Positions 53,278 to 61,434 of a stretch of DNA of 64,000 bases are shown here, piece by piece. This DNA comes from Palsa-459 sp035510855. GTDB taxonomy: Bacteria; Actinomycetota; Acidimicrobiia; Acidimicrobiales; RAAP-2. Below the pieces are notes generated by a model. It worked only from the letters and a program-made list of their open reading frames with translations, had not been told where the DNA came from and did not search any database. The stretch lies in the NCBI GenBank assembly GCA_035510855.1, contig DATKGG010000069.1:1-64000 (forward strand), in the 5' to 3' direction. Both the position numbers and the translations under genes were made by a program. Positions within the stretch are counted from its first letter, which is position 1, and the number at the start of each line of letters is the position of its first letter.

Positions 53278-53283
53278 AATCTA
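53278..53283 (-). promoter_or_regulatory. -10-like hexamer TAGATT before the methyltransferase
   Basis: TAGATT ends 6 nt before the GTG at 53271. Leaderless transcription of methyltransferase and glycosyltransferase is inferred. Confidence 0.45.
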
Positions 53284-53362
53284 CCGAGCGGCGCTGTCAC
53301 CGAGCGTCGCGTGGCGACCCACGTATGCTCGAGACAGGAGCGCGGCACGAGCCGTGGGCACG

Positions 53363-54031
53363 ATGGCATCACCAAGTTACGAAGAGATCGACGCAGTCCT
53401 CGCGGACCTCGTCGCGCCATCGGACGGCGCGCTCGATCATGCCCTCGCCACGTCGACCGAGGGCGGTCTTCCCCAGATCCAGGTCGCCGCGGTGCAGGGA
53501 AGGTTCCTTGAGCTGCTGGTCAAGGCGATCGGCGCGTCGACCGTCTTGGAGGTGGGGACGCTCGGCGGCTACTCGACGATCCACCTTGCCCGTGGCATCC
53601 GCCCGGGCGGCAAGGTGACCACCCTCGAGCTCGACGAGCACCACGCCGACGTCGCACGTGCGAACTTCGTCGCTGCCGGTCTGGACGACCGCATCGAAGT
53701 CATCGTGGGGCCGGCGCTCGAGTCGATTCGCAAGCTGCAGGCGAGCGGCTACGGACCGGTCGACTTCATGTTCATCGACGCCGACAAGCCGAACAACACG
53801 AACTACGCGCGCGCGGGCCTCGAGCTCTCGCACCCCGGCACGATGCTGGTGGTTGACAACGTCGTACGCGGCGGCTCCATCGCGATCGATCCGCTCCCCG
53901 ACGACTACGCGCGCGGCGCGCACGAGGTCATCAGCTTCATGGGCAGCGAGCCGAGGATCGACTCGACCGCGCTGCAGGTCGTCGGCCAAAAGGGCCACGA
54001 CGGCCTGCTCTTCGGTCTTGTCACCAGCTGA
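53363..54031 (+). CDS. O-methyltransferase (Methyltransf_3, CCoAOMT/catechol type)
   Basis: A 222-residue enzyme with EVGTLGGYSTIHLARG (SAM site), VTTLELDEHH, MFIDADKPNN and MLVVDNVVRGG. The Asp residues in the last two motifs are the usual divalent-metal ligands. It methylates a catechol-like or other hydroxyl group; the substrate is unknown. Start ATG 53363, or GTG 53354, which is nearer an AGGAG at 53336-53340. TATGCT at 53324-53329 is a possible -10. Confidence 0.88.
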   Translation: MASPSYEEIDAVLADLVAPSDGALDHALATSTEGGLPQIQVAAVQGRFLELLVKAIGASTVLEVGTLGGYSTIHLARGIRPGGKVTTLELDEHHADVARANFVAAGLDDRIEVIVGPALESIRKLQASGYGPVDFMFIDADKPNNTNYARAGLELSHPGTMLVVDNVVRGGSIAIDPLPDDYARGAHEVISFMGSEPRIDSTALQVVGQKGHDGLLFGLVTS

Positions 54032-54043
54032 CGACGACCGCGC

Positions 54044-55042
54044 CTACTCCGAGGGCGGCGTCGTGCCGCCCGTCACGGCAGGTGTCGTGATCTTTGTGGC
54101 CGCGAGACCCTCGACGAGCGCCGCGGCCGCGCCGACGAGGCCGGCCGCCTCGTAGGGGACGACGAGCTTTGCGTTCGGCGACACGGCGACGTCCTGGAGC
54201 GCACGCAGTTGCATGACGGCCAGGGTGTTCGGGTTGATCGCGACCTTGTCGATCGCCGCGAGTGCCGCGGCCTCGCCCTCGCCGTGCAGCGCCGCGGCTG
54301 CCTTCTGGCCCTCGGCGCGCAGCTTCAGGGACTCCTTCTGCGCCTCGGCCGAGAGGATCGCCGCCTGCTTGGCACCCTCGGCCTGGAGGACCTCGGCCTG
54401 CTTCTGTCCCTGTGCGGAGTTGATCGCAGCCTGCTGGTCACCTTCTGACTTGAGGATCGCCGCGCGCTTGTGCTGCTCGGCCTCCTTCTGCTCGGACATC
54501 GCCTGGAGGACGTTGTTCGGCGGACGGATGTCGAGGATCTCGATGCGGTTGAGCCGTACCCCCCACTTCATCGTGGCGTCGGCCATGTGGTCCTGCATGC
54601 GGGTGTTGATCTGCTCGCGCTGGGAGAGCGACTCGTCGAGGGACATCTCGCCGAACACGGCGCGAAGGGCGGTCTTGGAGAGCTGGTCGATCGCGAGCAG
54701 GAAGTCGTTGATCTCGAAAAGCGCCGACTTCACGTCGATCACCTGGCAGAAGATCGTGGCCGAGACCATCACCGAGACGTTGTCCTTGGTGATGACGGCC
54801 TGCTGGTCGCCGACCTGGGGGAACTCTCGCATGTCGACTTTCTCGAGCTGGTCGACGAACGGTGTGATGATCGCGAGTCCGGGCTGGCGGATCGATCGGA
54901 ACTCCCCGAGGCGCTTGACGACGCCCACGCTGCCCTGCTGGATGACCTTGACGGCGCTCTTGAGGAACAGGAGCGCACCTCCGACGACGACGACTCCGAC
55001 CACGACCTCGACGATCGCGGCTCCGGTTGACGCAAGGATCAC
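54044..55042 (-). CDS. SPFH/Band 7 (stomatin-like) membrane protein
   Basis: A 332-residue protein. One N-terminal membrane helix (about 8-30) leads into the Band 7 domain (IQQGSVGVVKRLGEFRSIRQPG, DVRxxP-type IDVKSALFEINDFLLAIDQLS, ILDIRPPNNVLQAM). A long Ala/Glu/Gln-rich coiled coil with repeated EAQKES/EGQKQAE units fills residues about 190-275. Such proteins form oligomeric membrane microdomain scaffolds. The small NfeD gene lies just upstream in the same operon, the usual partner. GGGGAG is 5 nt before the GTG. Confidence 0.94.
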   Translation of the reverse strand: MILASTGAAIVEVVVGVVVVGGALLFLKSAVKVIQQGSVGVVKRLGEFRSIRQPGLAIITPFVDQLEKVDMREFPQVGDQQAVITKDNVSVMVSATIFCQVIDVKSALFEINDFLLAIDQLSKTALRAVFGEMSLDESLSQREQINTRMQDHMADATMKWGVRLNRIEILDIRPPNNVLQAMSEQKEAEQHKRAAILKSEGDQQAAINSAQGQKQAEVLQAEGAKQAAILSAEAQKESLKLRAEGQKAAAALHGEGEAAALAAIDKVAINPNTLAVMQLRALQDVAVSPNAKLVVPYEAAGLVGAAAALVEGLAATKITTPAVTGGTTPPSE

Positions 55043-55078
55043 GTTGGCTCCCCTTCTAGAACATTGGCCAACGCGACC

Positions 55079-55291
55079 TTACGCCCCGTTGGACGGGTAG
55101 ACGACGAGCAGTCCCCGGTCGATGTCGGCCACCACGACGTCGGTGCCCTGGGCGATCACGAGGTCGGGATCGAGTGGGATCGCCAGCCACTGCTCGCCGC
55201 GGGCGCGAACCGTGCCCGGCTGGTGCTTCCCGTGGATCGCCTTGGTCACGAGCGCGGTCTCGCCGATGAGCCCTTGTACACCACTTCTCAT
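55079..55291 (-). CDS. Minimal NfeD-like soluble domain protein
   Basis: A 70-residue protein consisting only of the OB-fold NfeD C-terminal domain (GLIGETALVTKAIHGKHQPG, VRARGEQWLAIPLD, VVVADIDRGLLVVYP). It has no membrane helix and no ClpP-like domain. NfeD proteins partner with SPFH proteins; the next gene downstream is one. The ATG at 55291 has GGAGG 8 nt upstream. Confidence 0.8.
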   Translation of the reverse strand: MRSGVQGLIGETALVTKAIHGKHQPGTVRARGEQWLAIPLDPDLVIAQGTDVVVADIDRGLLVVYPSNGA

Positions 55292-55312
55292 CGAGGCGTC
55301 CTCCCGCGGGCA

Positions 55313-55334
55313 TCGACGTCGCGTCGACGTCGCG
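55313..55334. repeat. Short tandem repeat (2 x 11 bp) in the nfeD 5' leader
   Basis: Two adjacent copies of TCGACGTCGCG lie between the NfeD gene start and its TATAGT -10 hexamer. Function unknown. Confidence 0.6.
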
Positions 55335-55349
55335 TCGCACCGCGAGTCA

Positions 55350-55355
55350 ACTATA
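55350..55355 (-). promoter_or_regulatory. -10-like hexamer TATAGT before the NfeD-SPFH operon
   Basis: TATAGT matches the bacterial consensus at five of six positions. It lies about 58 nt before the NfeD ATG, leaving a leader that contains the 11-bp tandem repeat. Confidence 0.5.
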
Positions 55356-55426
55356 CGGCCGGTGGCGCGATTCCCAGATTGACACGGCGCCATGGCCTCG
55401 ACGCGAGCCGTGTCACACTCGACGAG

Positions 55427-56056
55427 GTGACCGCGACGCCCGGCTGGTATCCCGATCCACGGGGCACCGGCACCCTTCGGTACTTCGACGGCGAGAGCTG
55501 GACCGAGCACGTCGCGCTGCCCCCGCCGACCGTGGTCCCGGGGTGGAAGGGAGCACGACTGGGGCGCCCCCCACTCGGCGCCGGCTCGCTCGCCAACCCC
55601 GGGCGCCGCCTGGCCGCACGACTGCTCGACCAGCTGTTCGTCCTGCCGGTGCTGGTCGTGCTCCTGGTCGTCCTGGTGGTCGGGTTCGCACACGAGATCG
55701 CCAGGTGGACCAATGGTCCGTCGAACCAGGCCACGCCGATCGCGGGCATCGTGGCATTCGAGCTCTCGGTCTTCGGGATCATCCTCATCTTCTTCGTGTT
55801 CTCATTTCTCTACGAGGCCCTCACGACGGTGCGGTGGGGCAGGAGCCCAGGCAAGGCGATCATGAAGATCCGGCCCGTTCGCCTCGATGACACCGCGCTC
55901 AGCGTCGGGCGCGCGTTCGGAAGGGCTGGCGCGTTCCACGTCGCCGGGTTCGTCCAGCTGCTCCAGATCCTCGACGCGCTGTGGTGCCTCTGGGACGAGG
56001 ACGCCCAGTGCCTCCACGACAAGGTCTGCGACACACTGGTCGTGAGCGACGACTGA
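55427..56056 (+). CDS. DUF2510-RDD family membrane protein
   Basis: A 209-residue protein. The N-terminal DUF2510 part reads ATPGWYPDPRGTGTLRYFDG and SWTEHV. The RDD domain has RRLAARLLDQLFVLPVLVV, two further helices and the hallmark WGRSPGKAIMKIRPV, ending with LHDKVCDTLVV. RDD proteins have roles in small-molecule or ion transport in some bacteria, unknown here. It is divergent from the NfeD gene. Confidence 0.88.
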   Translation: MTATPGWYPDPRGTGTLRYFDGESWTEHVALPPPTVVPGWKGARLGRPPLGAGSLANPGRRLAARLLDQLFVLPVLVVLLVVLVVGFAHEIARWTNGPSNQATPIAGIVAFELSVFGIILIFFVFSFLYEALTTVRWGRSPGKAIMKIRPVRLDDTALSVGRAFGRAGAFHVAGFVQLLQILDALWCLWDEDAQCLHDKVCDTLVVSDD

Positions 56057-56060
56057 GCCG

Positions 56061-56552
56061 TTAGGTGCGCGGCTTCCCGCGAACGGGCCGACCCGCCGGT
56101 GGGGGCGTTGCCACCCATGTCCCGAGCTGGCGGACGGCCTCTTGTTCGTCGACCGCCGCAGCTGCCGCGAGGTCCTCGGCGCTTGCCCACTTGGGAAACG
56201 GCGTCTCGTGGTTGACGTGACGCCCCGACGACGTGTGCTCCTGGTCCACTCTCGCGAGACGCTCGGTGGGGAGCAGTGCTGCCGCCGCGATGAGTGCGGG
56301 CCAGAGCCGGCGATGCACGAGCGTCACCTTGCCGTTCACCGCTCGGCACACCAAGACGTCCTCGTCGCTCGTCACGACCTCGAGCACCGCGAAGATCTCG
56401 TGCCCCTTCGGATGGCCCCACCAGCTGCCCACGATGGGCTCACCCGCGATCGCCTCGGTCAGCTTGGGCACGGGACCCTTCGCCGCGACGAGCACGACGC
56501 CGTGCTCTCGGACGAACGCACGCGCGGCTGTGGCGTCCATAGTCGCGCTCAT
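56061..56552 (-). CDS. Conserved protein of unknown function
   Basis: A 163-residue soluble protein I cannot assign to a family. It looks like a conserved actinobacterial protein: FVREHGVVLVAAKGPVPKLTEA, GSWWGHPKGHEIF, VLVCRAVNGKVTLVHRRLWPAL and RHVNHETPFPKW. The middle part is rich in Trp, Gly and His. The ATG at 56552 overlaps the stop of the degraded GNAT gene as ATGA, which supports this start. It is the third gene of a DUF1003-GNAT-unknown operon. No signal peptide or membrane helix is visible. Confidence 0.75.
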   Translation of the reverse strand: MSATMDATAARAFVREHGVVLVAAKGPVPKLTEAIAGEPIVGSWWGHPKGHEIFAVLEVVTSDEDVLVCRAVNGKVTLVHRRLWPALIAAAALLPTERLARVDQEHTSSGRHVNHETPFPKWASAEDLAAAAAVDEQEAVRQLGTWVATPPPAGRPVRGKPRT

Positions 56553-57144
56553 CGCCTCGCGCCTCGACCTGCTGGCCCCCGGCGGACCCGGGCCGACCCG
56601 CCCCATTCCTCGGACACGATCCCGACCGCCGGATACTCGAGGGGCCCACCAGGTGCGCGTTCGGTGCCGGGACAGAGCCGTATCATCGCGGCCTCGCGCG
56701 GTGCCCAGCTGGGTAGGACCATCGTCACACCGAGCTCACTCGCGACCTGGAGCCGAGCCTCGGGTACCAGCCGGGATGGCCTTCGACGGTCACGAGCGGC
56801 TCGGAGTCGGCGTCTGCTTTCGACAGCGCCTCGAACACGAGCGCGGTACCGACTCCGATGCGCTGGCCGCCCACCCGCCCACGCAGCGGGCAGGGCGCGA
56901 GCATGCCGTGTCGAGCCGGTGACGAGTCCAGCACGTGCGCGCGGCTCAAGACCACGCGCTCGACCAGCCATCCAGCTGGGCGACCAGCTCGAACTCGCAC
57001 AGGTGCGCCGCCGACGCTCGCAGTGCCCAAGCGCGCTGACGATCGATCGTCGGGGATGAGGGCCTCGAGTAGCACGCCCTCGATCGCGGCGGCGTCCTCG
57101 TCGCGGGGAGCCCGAGCCGCGGCACGCGGCGAGGAGCTCTTCAT
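56549..57144 (-). pseudogene. GNAT N-acetyltransferase remnant with at least three frameshifts
   Basis: The reading frame switches while GNAT-like sequence continues. The first frame gives the N-terminus (EDAAAIEGVLLEALIPDDR). A second frame gives ALRASAAHLCEFELVAQLDGW. The first frame resumes with VVLSRAHVLDSSPARHGM, QRIGVGTALVFEALSKADAD and VEGHPGWYPRLG, then stops. A third frame continues with QVASELGVTMVLPSWAPREA. Near 56757 the text GGCTCCAGG is one base short of an expected GGCTTCCAG. Both ends keep ATGA overlaps with the genes on either side, so an intact acetyltransferase once filled the operon. A sequencing error could explain one shift but hardly three. Confidence 0.78.
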
Positions 57145-57659
57145 GGCACCTCAGGCGCTGGTTGGGCTCGGCGCCCCGGCGGGAAATTGCCGAGCTCGGC
57201 GCCCATGGCCTTCCCGATGTTGGCCACGTGGAGGTGGATCTCGTCGAGCAGGTCGGTCGCTCGCTTTACCTGCCCGGTGAGCTCGGTGTTCTCCGCGATG
57301 AGTGTCTTGATGTCCTCGGTGTTGTGCTCGGTGTGCAACGCGATCTCCGAAGCGATCCCGTCGGACCGCTTTGCCGCGATGAGCAGGGCCGCGGCCTGGA
57401 CGCCGGCGAGCATCGACAGGAACAGGTTGAGCAGGATGTACGGATATGGATCGAAGGCCTTGTGACTCGAGAGATGTGCCAAGACCAACGAGTTGACGAT
57501 GACCCAGATAGCCATCACGGCGAAGAAGGAGCCCACGAAGGGCCACGAGCCCATCGCGTTTCGCATCCGGTCCGCGGCTCGCTCGCCGAGGGTCAGGTCC
57601 GATCCCGAGCGCACGCCTGGATGGATGTGCCAAAGGCTCTGGAAGCCGCGCGACGCCAC
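57141..57659 (-). CDS. DUF1003 membrane protein
   Basis: A 172-residue protein of the DUF1003 family: HPGVRSGSDLTLGERAADRM, GSWPFVGSFFAVMAIWVIVN (first helix), FDPYPYILLNLFLSMLAGVQ (second helix) and LIAAKRSDGIASEIALHTEH, then a helical tail. Two membrane helices; function unknown. The start is uncertain: GTG 57659 keeps the conserved HPGVRSG part; GTG 57614 and ATG 57794 are alternatives. Its stop overlaps the degraded GNAT gene as ATGA. Confidence 0.85.
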   Translation of the reverse strand: MASRGFQSLWHIHPGVRSGSDLTLGERAADRMRNAMGSWPFVGSFFAVMAIWVIVNSLVLAHLSSHKAFDPYPYILLNLFLSMLAGVQAAALLIAAKRSDGIASEIALHTEHNTEDIKTLIAENTELTGQVKRATDLLDEIHLHVANIGKAMGAELGNFPPGRRAQPAPEVP

Positions 57660-57840
57660 GCGTGAGCGTCGCACACCGGGTCCCGGCGCGAGGGGACCAG
57701 CGCGCAGCCCGATCCCGTCGAGCGAGGTGCCGAAGAAATGTGCGTGCGACAAGAAGTGACCTGCCAGTAGTGCACGGGGACGAGGGTCGCGCATGCGACC
57801 ATGGGAACGCACATCTCTGCCCGCCGAGGAGGACGCCGCA

Positions 57841-59079
57841 GTGCTCGCATTCACGCTCCCGGACCACGGCTCGGAGTGGCCCGGCATGGGCGACTCCTGG
57901 TCAGCGCACCCGTCCTGGGATCTCGTCGACGCAGCGAGCGAGGCTGCCAACAGGGACGTCGCCGCACTGCTCCACGCCGGCGGCACGGAGCAGCTCCAAG
58001 CGATCGAGAACGCGCACCTCGCCACGTTCGTGCTCAGCCTCGTCGCGCTGGACGCCGCCGAGCGGCTGGGCCTCGCCCCGATGGCCGTGTGCGGCTACGG
58101 CCTCGGTGAGTACACGGCGCTCGTGGCATCGGGCGCGCTGGACTTCGACACCGCGGTCCGACTTGTCCTCGAGCGCGGCCGGGCGGCTCGGATCGAGCGC
58201 GCAAGCGCGCTCGGCGCCACCGTCGCGATCTGTGGGCTTGGCGACGACGACGTGGAGGCTGCGTGCGCCCGGGCAGACGGCGACGCCTACGTCGCGGGCT
58301 ACGACGCGCCCGGCCGCGTCATCGTGTCGGGCAGCCCCGAAGGCGTCGCGAGGACGATCGAGGTCGCTCGCTCGCTCGGCGCGACCGTCGACGAGCTCGC
58401 GGACAGCGGCGGCTTCCACACCCCCGCCCTCGCGGGCGCGCGCGACCGGCTCCGCAAGCTCCTGGCGGAGGCGACGTTCCGGGACCCCGATCCCGTGGTG
58501 GTCGCGAACGTCGACGCGAGGCGCCATGCGGACCCCGCTGAGTGGCCGGGCCTCCTGTCGTCGCAGCTCTGCGCGCCCGTGCGGTGGCGCCAGAGCGTCG
58601 AGATGCTGTTTGCCGACGGCGTGCGTACGTTCGTCGAGTTCGGCGCGGGCACCACGCTCGGGACCGCGACGAGGACGTCGCTGCCGCGCCGGTCTGTCCA
58701 GACCTTCTCGATCGCGTCGCCGCTGGACCTCGAGGTGCTGGTGGACCGCCTGATCGCCACACCGTCGATGCGACGCGCCGAGGTGCGCGATCACGACCAG
58801 CTCGCGGGACGCCTGGTCGTCTCCCCCGCGGCCGGCGCGTTCCGGCCGGCTGAGGGCCTTGCCCACACCGCGCCGAGCCTCGCGGCGGTGACCACGAGCG
58901 GGGACGTCGCGACGGTGTCACCAACGCGCATCGACGTGGGGGACCTCGTGGGATGGGTCGGCGAGGTCGAGGTTCGCTCGGCCTTCGCCGGGACGCTCGG
59001 CGGCTTGCTCGTGATCCCCGGGGAGCGCGTGATGCCGAGCCAGCCCGTCGCCTGGCTCGACGCCGGCGTCGACGCGTAG
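57841..59079 (+). CDS. FabD-like protein lacking the catalytic Ser, fused to a lysine-less biotinyl-carrier-like domain
   Basis: A 412-residue protein. Residues 1-290 follow FabD malonyl-CoA:ACP transacylase throughout, but the nucleophile elbow GHSLGEY reads GYGLGEY (Gly87 for Ser), and the GQGSQ loop reads DHGSE. The catalytic His (GGFHTPAL) and the carboxylate-binding Arg (VLERGRA) remain. The C-terminal 85 residues resemble AccB: VVSPAAGAFRP, DVGDLVGWVGEVEVRSAFAG and VIPGERVMPSQPVAWL. The EAMK biotinylation site is replaced by GWVG, so no lysine can be modified. It probably binds rather than transfers acyl groups. GGAGG 8 nt before the GTG and the family N-terminus fix the start. Confidence 0.8.
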   Translation: MLAFTLPDHGSEWPGMGDSWSAHPSWDLVDAASEAANRDVAALLHAGGTEQLQAIENAHLATFVLSLVALDAAERLGLAPMAVCGYGLGEYTALVASGALDFDTAVRLVLERGRAARIERASALGATVAICGLGDDDVEAACARADGDAYVAGYDAPGRVIVSGSPEGVARTIEVARSLGATVDELADSGGFHTPALAGARDRLRKLLAEATFRDPDPVVVANVDARRHADPAEWPGLLSSQLCAPVRWRQSVEMLFADGVRTFVEFGAGTTLGTATRTSLPRRSVQTFSIASPLDLEVLVDRLIATPSMRRAEVRDHDQLAGRLVVSPAAGAFRPAEGLAHTAPSLAAVTTSGDVATVSPTRIDVGDLVGWVGEVEVRSAFAGTLGGLLVIPGERVMPSQPVAWLDAGVDA

Positions 59080-59151
59080 CCGTCGCACCGCGTCGCGGAC
59101 TGGCACGCGTCAGCTCGGGTAGCCTCGCGCCGAGTCGAGGCGGAGGTCGTC

Positions 59152-60570
59152 GTGGCAGAGATCGTCGTGCTGGGAGCAGGCGTCGTCGGGCTCGGGACCG
59201 CGATGCTCCTCGCCAAGGACGGCCACGACGTGACCGTCCTCGAGCGTGATGCGACGCCACCGGCGAGCACGCCCGAGGGGGCATGGGAGCGCTGGGAGCG
59301 GCGAGGTGTCAACCAGTTCCGCCTGCCGCACTACTTCTTGGCGAGGTATCGCTCCGTCCTCGACGCAGAGCTCCCCGACGTCGCGCGTTCGATCGAGCAG
59401 GTCGGCGGGCTCCGGCACAATCCCCTGCTCGAGATACCCGAGGCAATCCGCGGACCCGAGCGCCCCGACGATGCGGACTGCGAGGTCCTCACCGGCCGCC
59501 GCCCGGTCATGGAGCTCGCCGTCGCTGCCGCGGCCGAGCGCGCCCGCGGCGTCACGGTTCGACGAGGCACGCCGGTCAGCGGCCTGCTCGCGGGGTCCCC
59601 GAGCCGCGAGGGCACCCCGCACGTGGTGGGCGTTCGGACCGAGTCGGGCGAGGAGGTGCGCGGCGACTTGGTCGTGGACGTGACCGGCCGCCGCTCGCCG
59701 ACCCCGCGCTGGCTCGAAGAGCTCGGCACGAAGCCGCCGGTCGAAGAGCTGGAGGACAGCGGCTTCATGTACTTCGGTCGCCACTACCGCTCCGAGGACG
59801 GCAGCTTGCCGTTCGCCTTGGGCGGCGGCATCCAGCACTTCGGCACCATCTCGTCGCTGACGCTGCCCGCCGACAACGGCACCTGGGGCGTGGGGATCGT
59901 GACGAGCGCCAAGGACAAGGCCTTGCTCGGGCTCCGCGACCTCGGCCGATGGGAGTCGGTCTTCGGAGCACTGCCGATGGTCGCGCACTGGATGGAGGGC
60001 ACGCCGATCGACGACAAGATCACCTCGATGTCCAAGATCGAAGACCGGATCCGCACCTTCCACGTCGACGGCGCCCCGATCGTCACGGGAATGGTGTCGG
60101 TCGGGGACGCGTGGGCGTGCTCCAACCCGTCGCTCGGTCGCGGCGCGTCCCTCGGGATGCTCCACGGGTTGGTGCTCTGCGACCTGGTCCGCGACGTCGG
60201 ACTCGACGACCCCTTCGAGCTCGCCGCAGCGTTCGCGGCTTCCACCGATGACCAGCTCCGACCATGGTTCGAGTGGACGAGGGCGACGGACCGTCACCGC
60301 GTGGCCCAGGTCGATGCCGGCGTCGCCGGCGAGCGCTATGAGCCGGACGACGACGACTTCGAGCTCGAGCAGGCGCTCGCGAGCGCGTCGTCCAAGGACC
60401 CCGATCTCCTTCGGATCAACATCCGAGGGGCGCTCGTGCTCGAGCGACCACGCGACGCGCTGCAGCGCCTCGACCTGATCGACCGCGTCAGCGAGCTCGG
60501 CGGGGCCTGGCGCGACGAGCCCATGGCAGCGCCCGACCGCGACGAGCTCGTCCGCCTCGCCTCGGCGTGA
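59152..60570 (+). CDS. FAD-dependent oxidoreductase/monooxygenase
   Basis: A 472-residue flavoprotein. The Rossmann motif IVVLGAGVVGLGTAMLLAKDGHDVTVLERD starts the protein, in two pieces under the family pattern. A second FAD site reads VSVGDAWACSNPSLGRGASLG. It resembles class A flavin monooxygenases and epoxidases more than halogenases, since no halogenase WxWxIP motif is seen. The neighbour downstream is an epoxide-hydrolase-like protein, which suggests an epoxidation role. GGAGG is 5 nt before the GTG. Substrate unknown. Confidence 0.83.
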   Translation: MAEIVVLGAGVVGLGTAMLLAKDGHDVTVLERDATPPASTPEGAWERWERRGVNQFRLPHYFLARYRSVLDAELPDVARSIEQVGGLRHNPLLEIPEAIRGPERPDDADCEVLTGRRPVMELAVAAAAERARGVTVRRGTPVSGLLAGSPSREGTPHVVGVRTESGEEVRGDLVVDVTGRRSPTPRWLEELGTKPPVEELEDSGFMYFGRHYRSEDGSLPFALGGGIQHFGTISSLTLPADNGTWGVGIVTSAKDKALLGLRDLGRWESVFGALPMVAHWMEGTPIDDKITSMSKIEDRIRTFHVDGAPIVTGMVSVGDAWACSNPSLGRGASLGMLHGLVLCDLVRDVGLDDPFELAAAFAASTDDQLRPWFEWTRATDRHRVAQVDAGVAGERYEPDDDDFELEQALASASSKDPDLLRINIRGALVLERPRDALQRLDLIDRVSELGGAWRDEPMAAPDRDELVRLASA

Positions 60571-60613
60571 CGCCACGGCACCAGCGACGACACCCCGACG
60601 GGCTGGAGGGCGC

Positions 60614-61423
60614 ATGGCACGAGTGACGGTCGACGGCGTAGGGATCAGCTACGAGATCGCGGGCGAGGGCCGACCGGTCCTGCTCCTGCACGGCTTCCCC
60701 GACACCGGCGCATGCTGGCGGCACCAGGTCCCGGCCTTGGTCGACGCGGGCTTCCAGGTGATCGTGCCGGACCTCCGCGGCTACGGGGACTCGGACAAGC
60801 CAGCCGACGTCGCGGCGTACTCGCTCCCCTTCCTTGCGGGCGACGTGCTCGGGGTGCTTGACGACCTGGGCATCCAACGCGCCCACGTGGTCGGCCACGA
60901 CTGGGGGGCGGCCCTCGCATGGGTGCTCGCGTCGCTCGTCGCGGACCGCGTCGACCAGCTCGTCGTGCTCTCCGTCGGGCACCCGTCGGGCTTCCTTCGG
61001 ACGCTCGAGCAGCGCGAGAAGTCCTGGTACATGCTCCTCTTCCAGTTCGAAGGGGTCGCGGAGCACTGGCTGTCCGACGACGACTGGGCGAACTTCAAGG
61101 ACTGGGCGCACCATCCCGACCCCGAGGTGACCACACGGCTCGAGGCCGACGGCTCGCTCACCCCGGCGCTCAACTACTACCGCGCGAACCTCTCGCCGGA
61201 GACCTGGATCGCGCCGCCGGCCGCGCTTGGGACGGTGGCAGCATCCACGATGGGCGTCTGGAGCACCGGCGACATGGCGCTCACCGAGGTCCAGATGACC
61301 GACTCGCGCGCCCACGTGACCGGACCGTGGCGCTACGAGCGGATCGAAGGTGCGGGGCACTGGCTGCAGCTCGAGGCACCTCGCCGCGTCAACGAGCTGC
61401 TGGTCGACTTCCTCGAGCGCTGA
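60614..61423 (+). CDS. Alpha/beta hydrolase, epoxide-hydrolase-like
   Basis: A 269-residue alpha/beta hydrolase. HGFPDTGACWRHQV holds the oxyanion region. The nucleophile elbow is VVGHDWGAALAW, where Asp replaces the usual Ser as in epoxide hydrolases and haloalkane dehalogenases. The catalytic His is in GAGHWLQLEAP. It follows the flavin oxygenase by 43 nt. GGAGGG is 3 nt before the ATG. Dehalogenase activity is an alternative. Confidence 0.87.
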   Translation: MARVTVDGVGISYEIAGEGRPVLLLHGFPDTGACWRHQVPALVDAGFQVIVPDLRGYGDSDKPADVAAYSLPFLAGDVLGVLDDLGIQRAHVVGHDWGAALAWVLASLVADRVDQLVVLSVGHPSGFLRTLEQREKSWYMLLFQFEGVAEHWLSDDDWANFKDWAHHPDPEVTTRLEADGSLTPALNYYRANLSPETWIAPPAALGTVAASTMGVWSTGDMALTEVQMTDSRAHVTGPWRYERIEGAGHWLQLEAPRRVNELLVDFLER

Positions 61424-61434
61424 GGCGCAGCCGG

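Noticed and set aside
55379..55384. TTGACA as -35 of the RDD gene promoter
   Set aside because: It is a perfect -35 match, but no TAnnnT hexamer lies 16-18 nt downstream.
56725..57144. A free-standing 139-residue acetyltransferase gene
   Set aside because: The frame ends within the GNAT fold, and the missing parts are readable in other frames, so it is annotated as a pseudogene.
57793..57840. ATG at 57793 as start of the FabD-like gene
   Set aside because: The GTG at 57841 has a GGAGG at good spacing and matches the family N-terminus; the extra 16 residues have no support.
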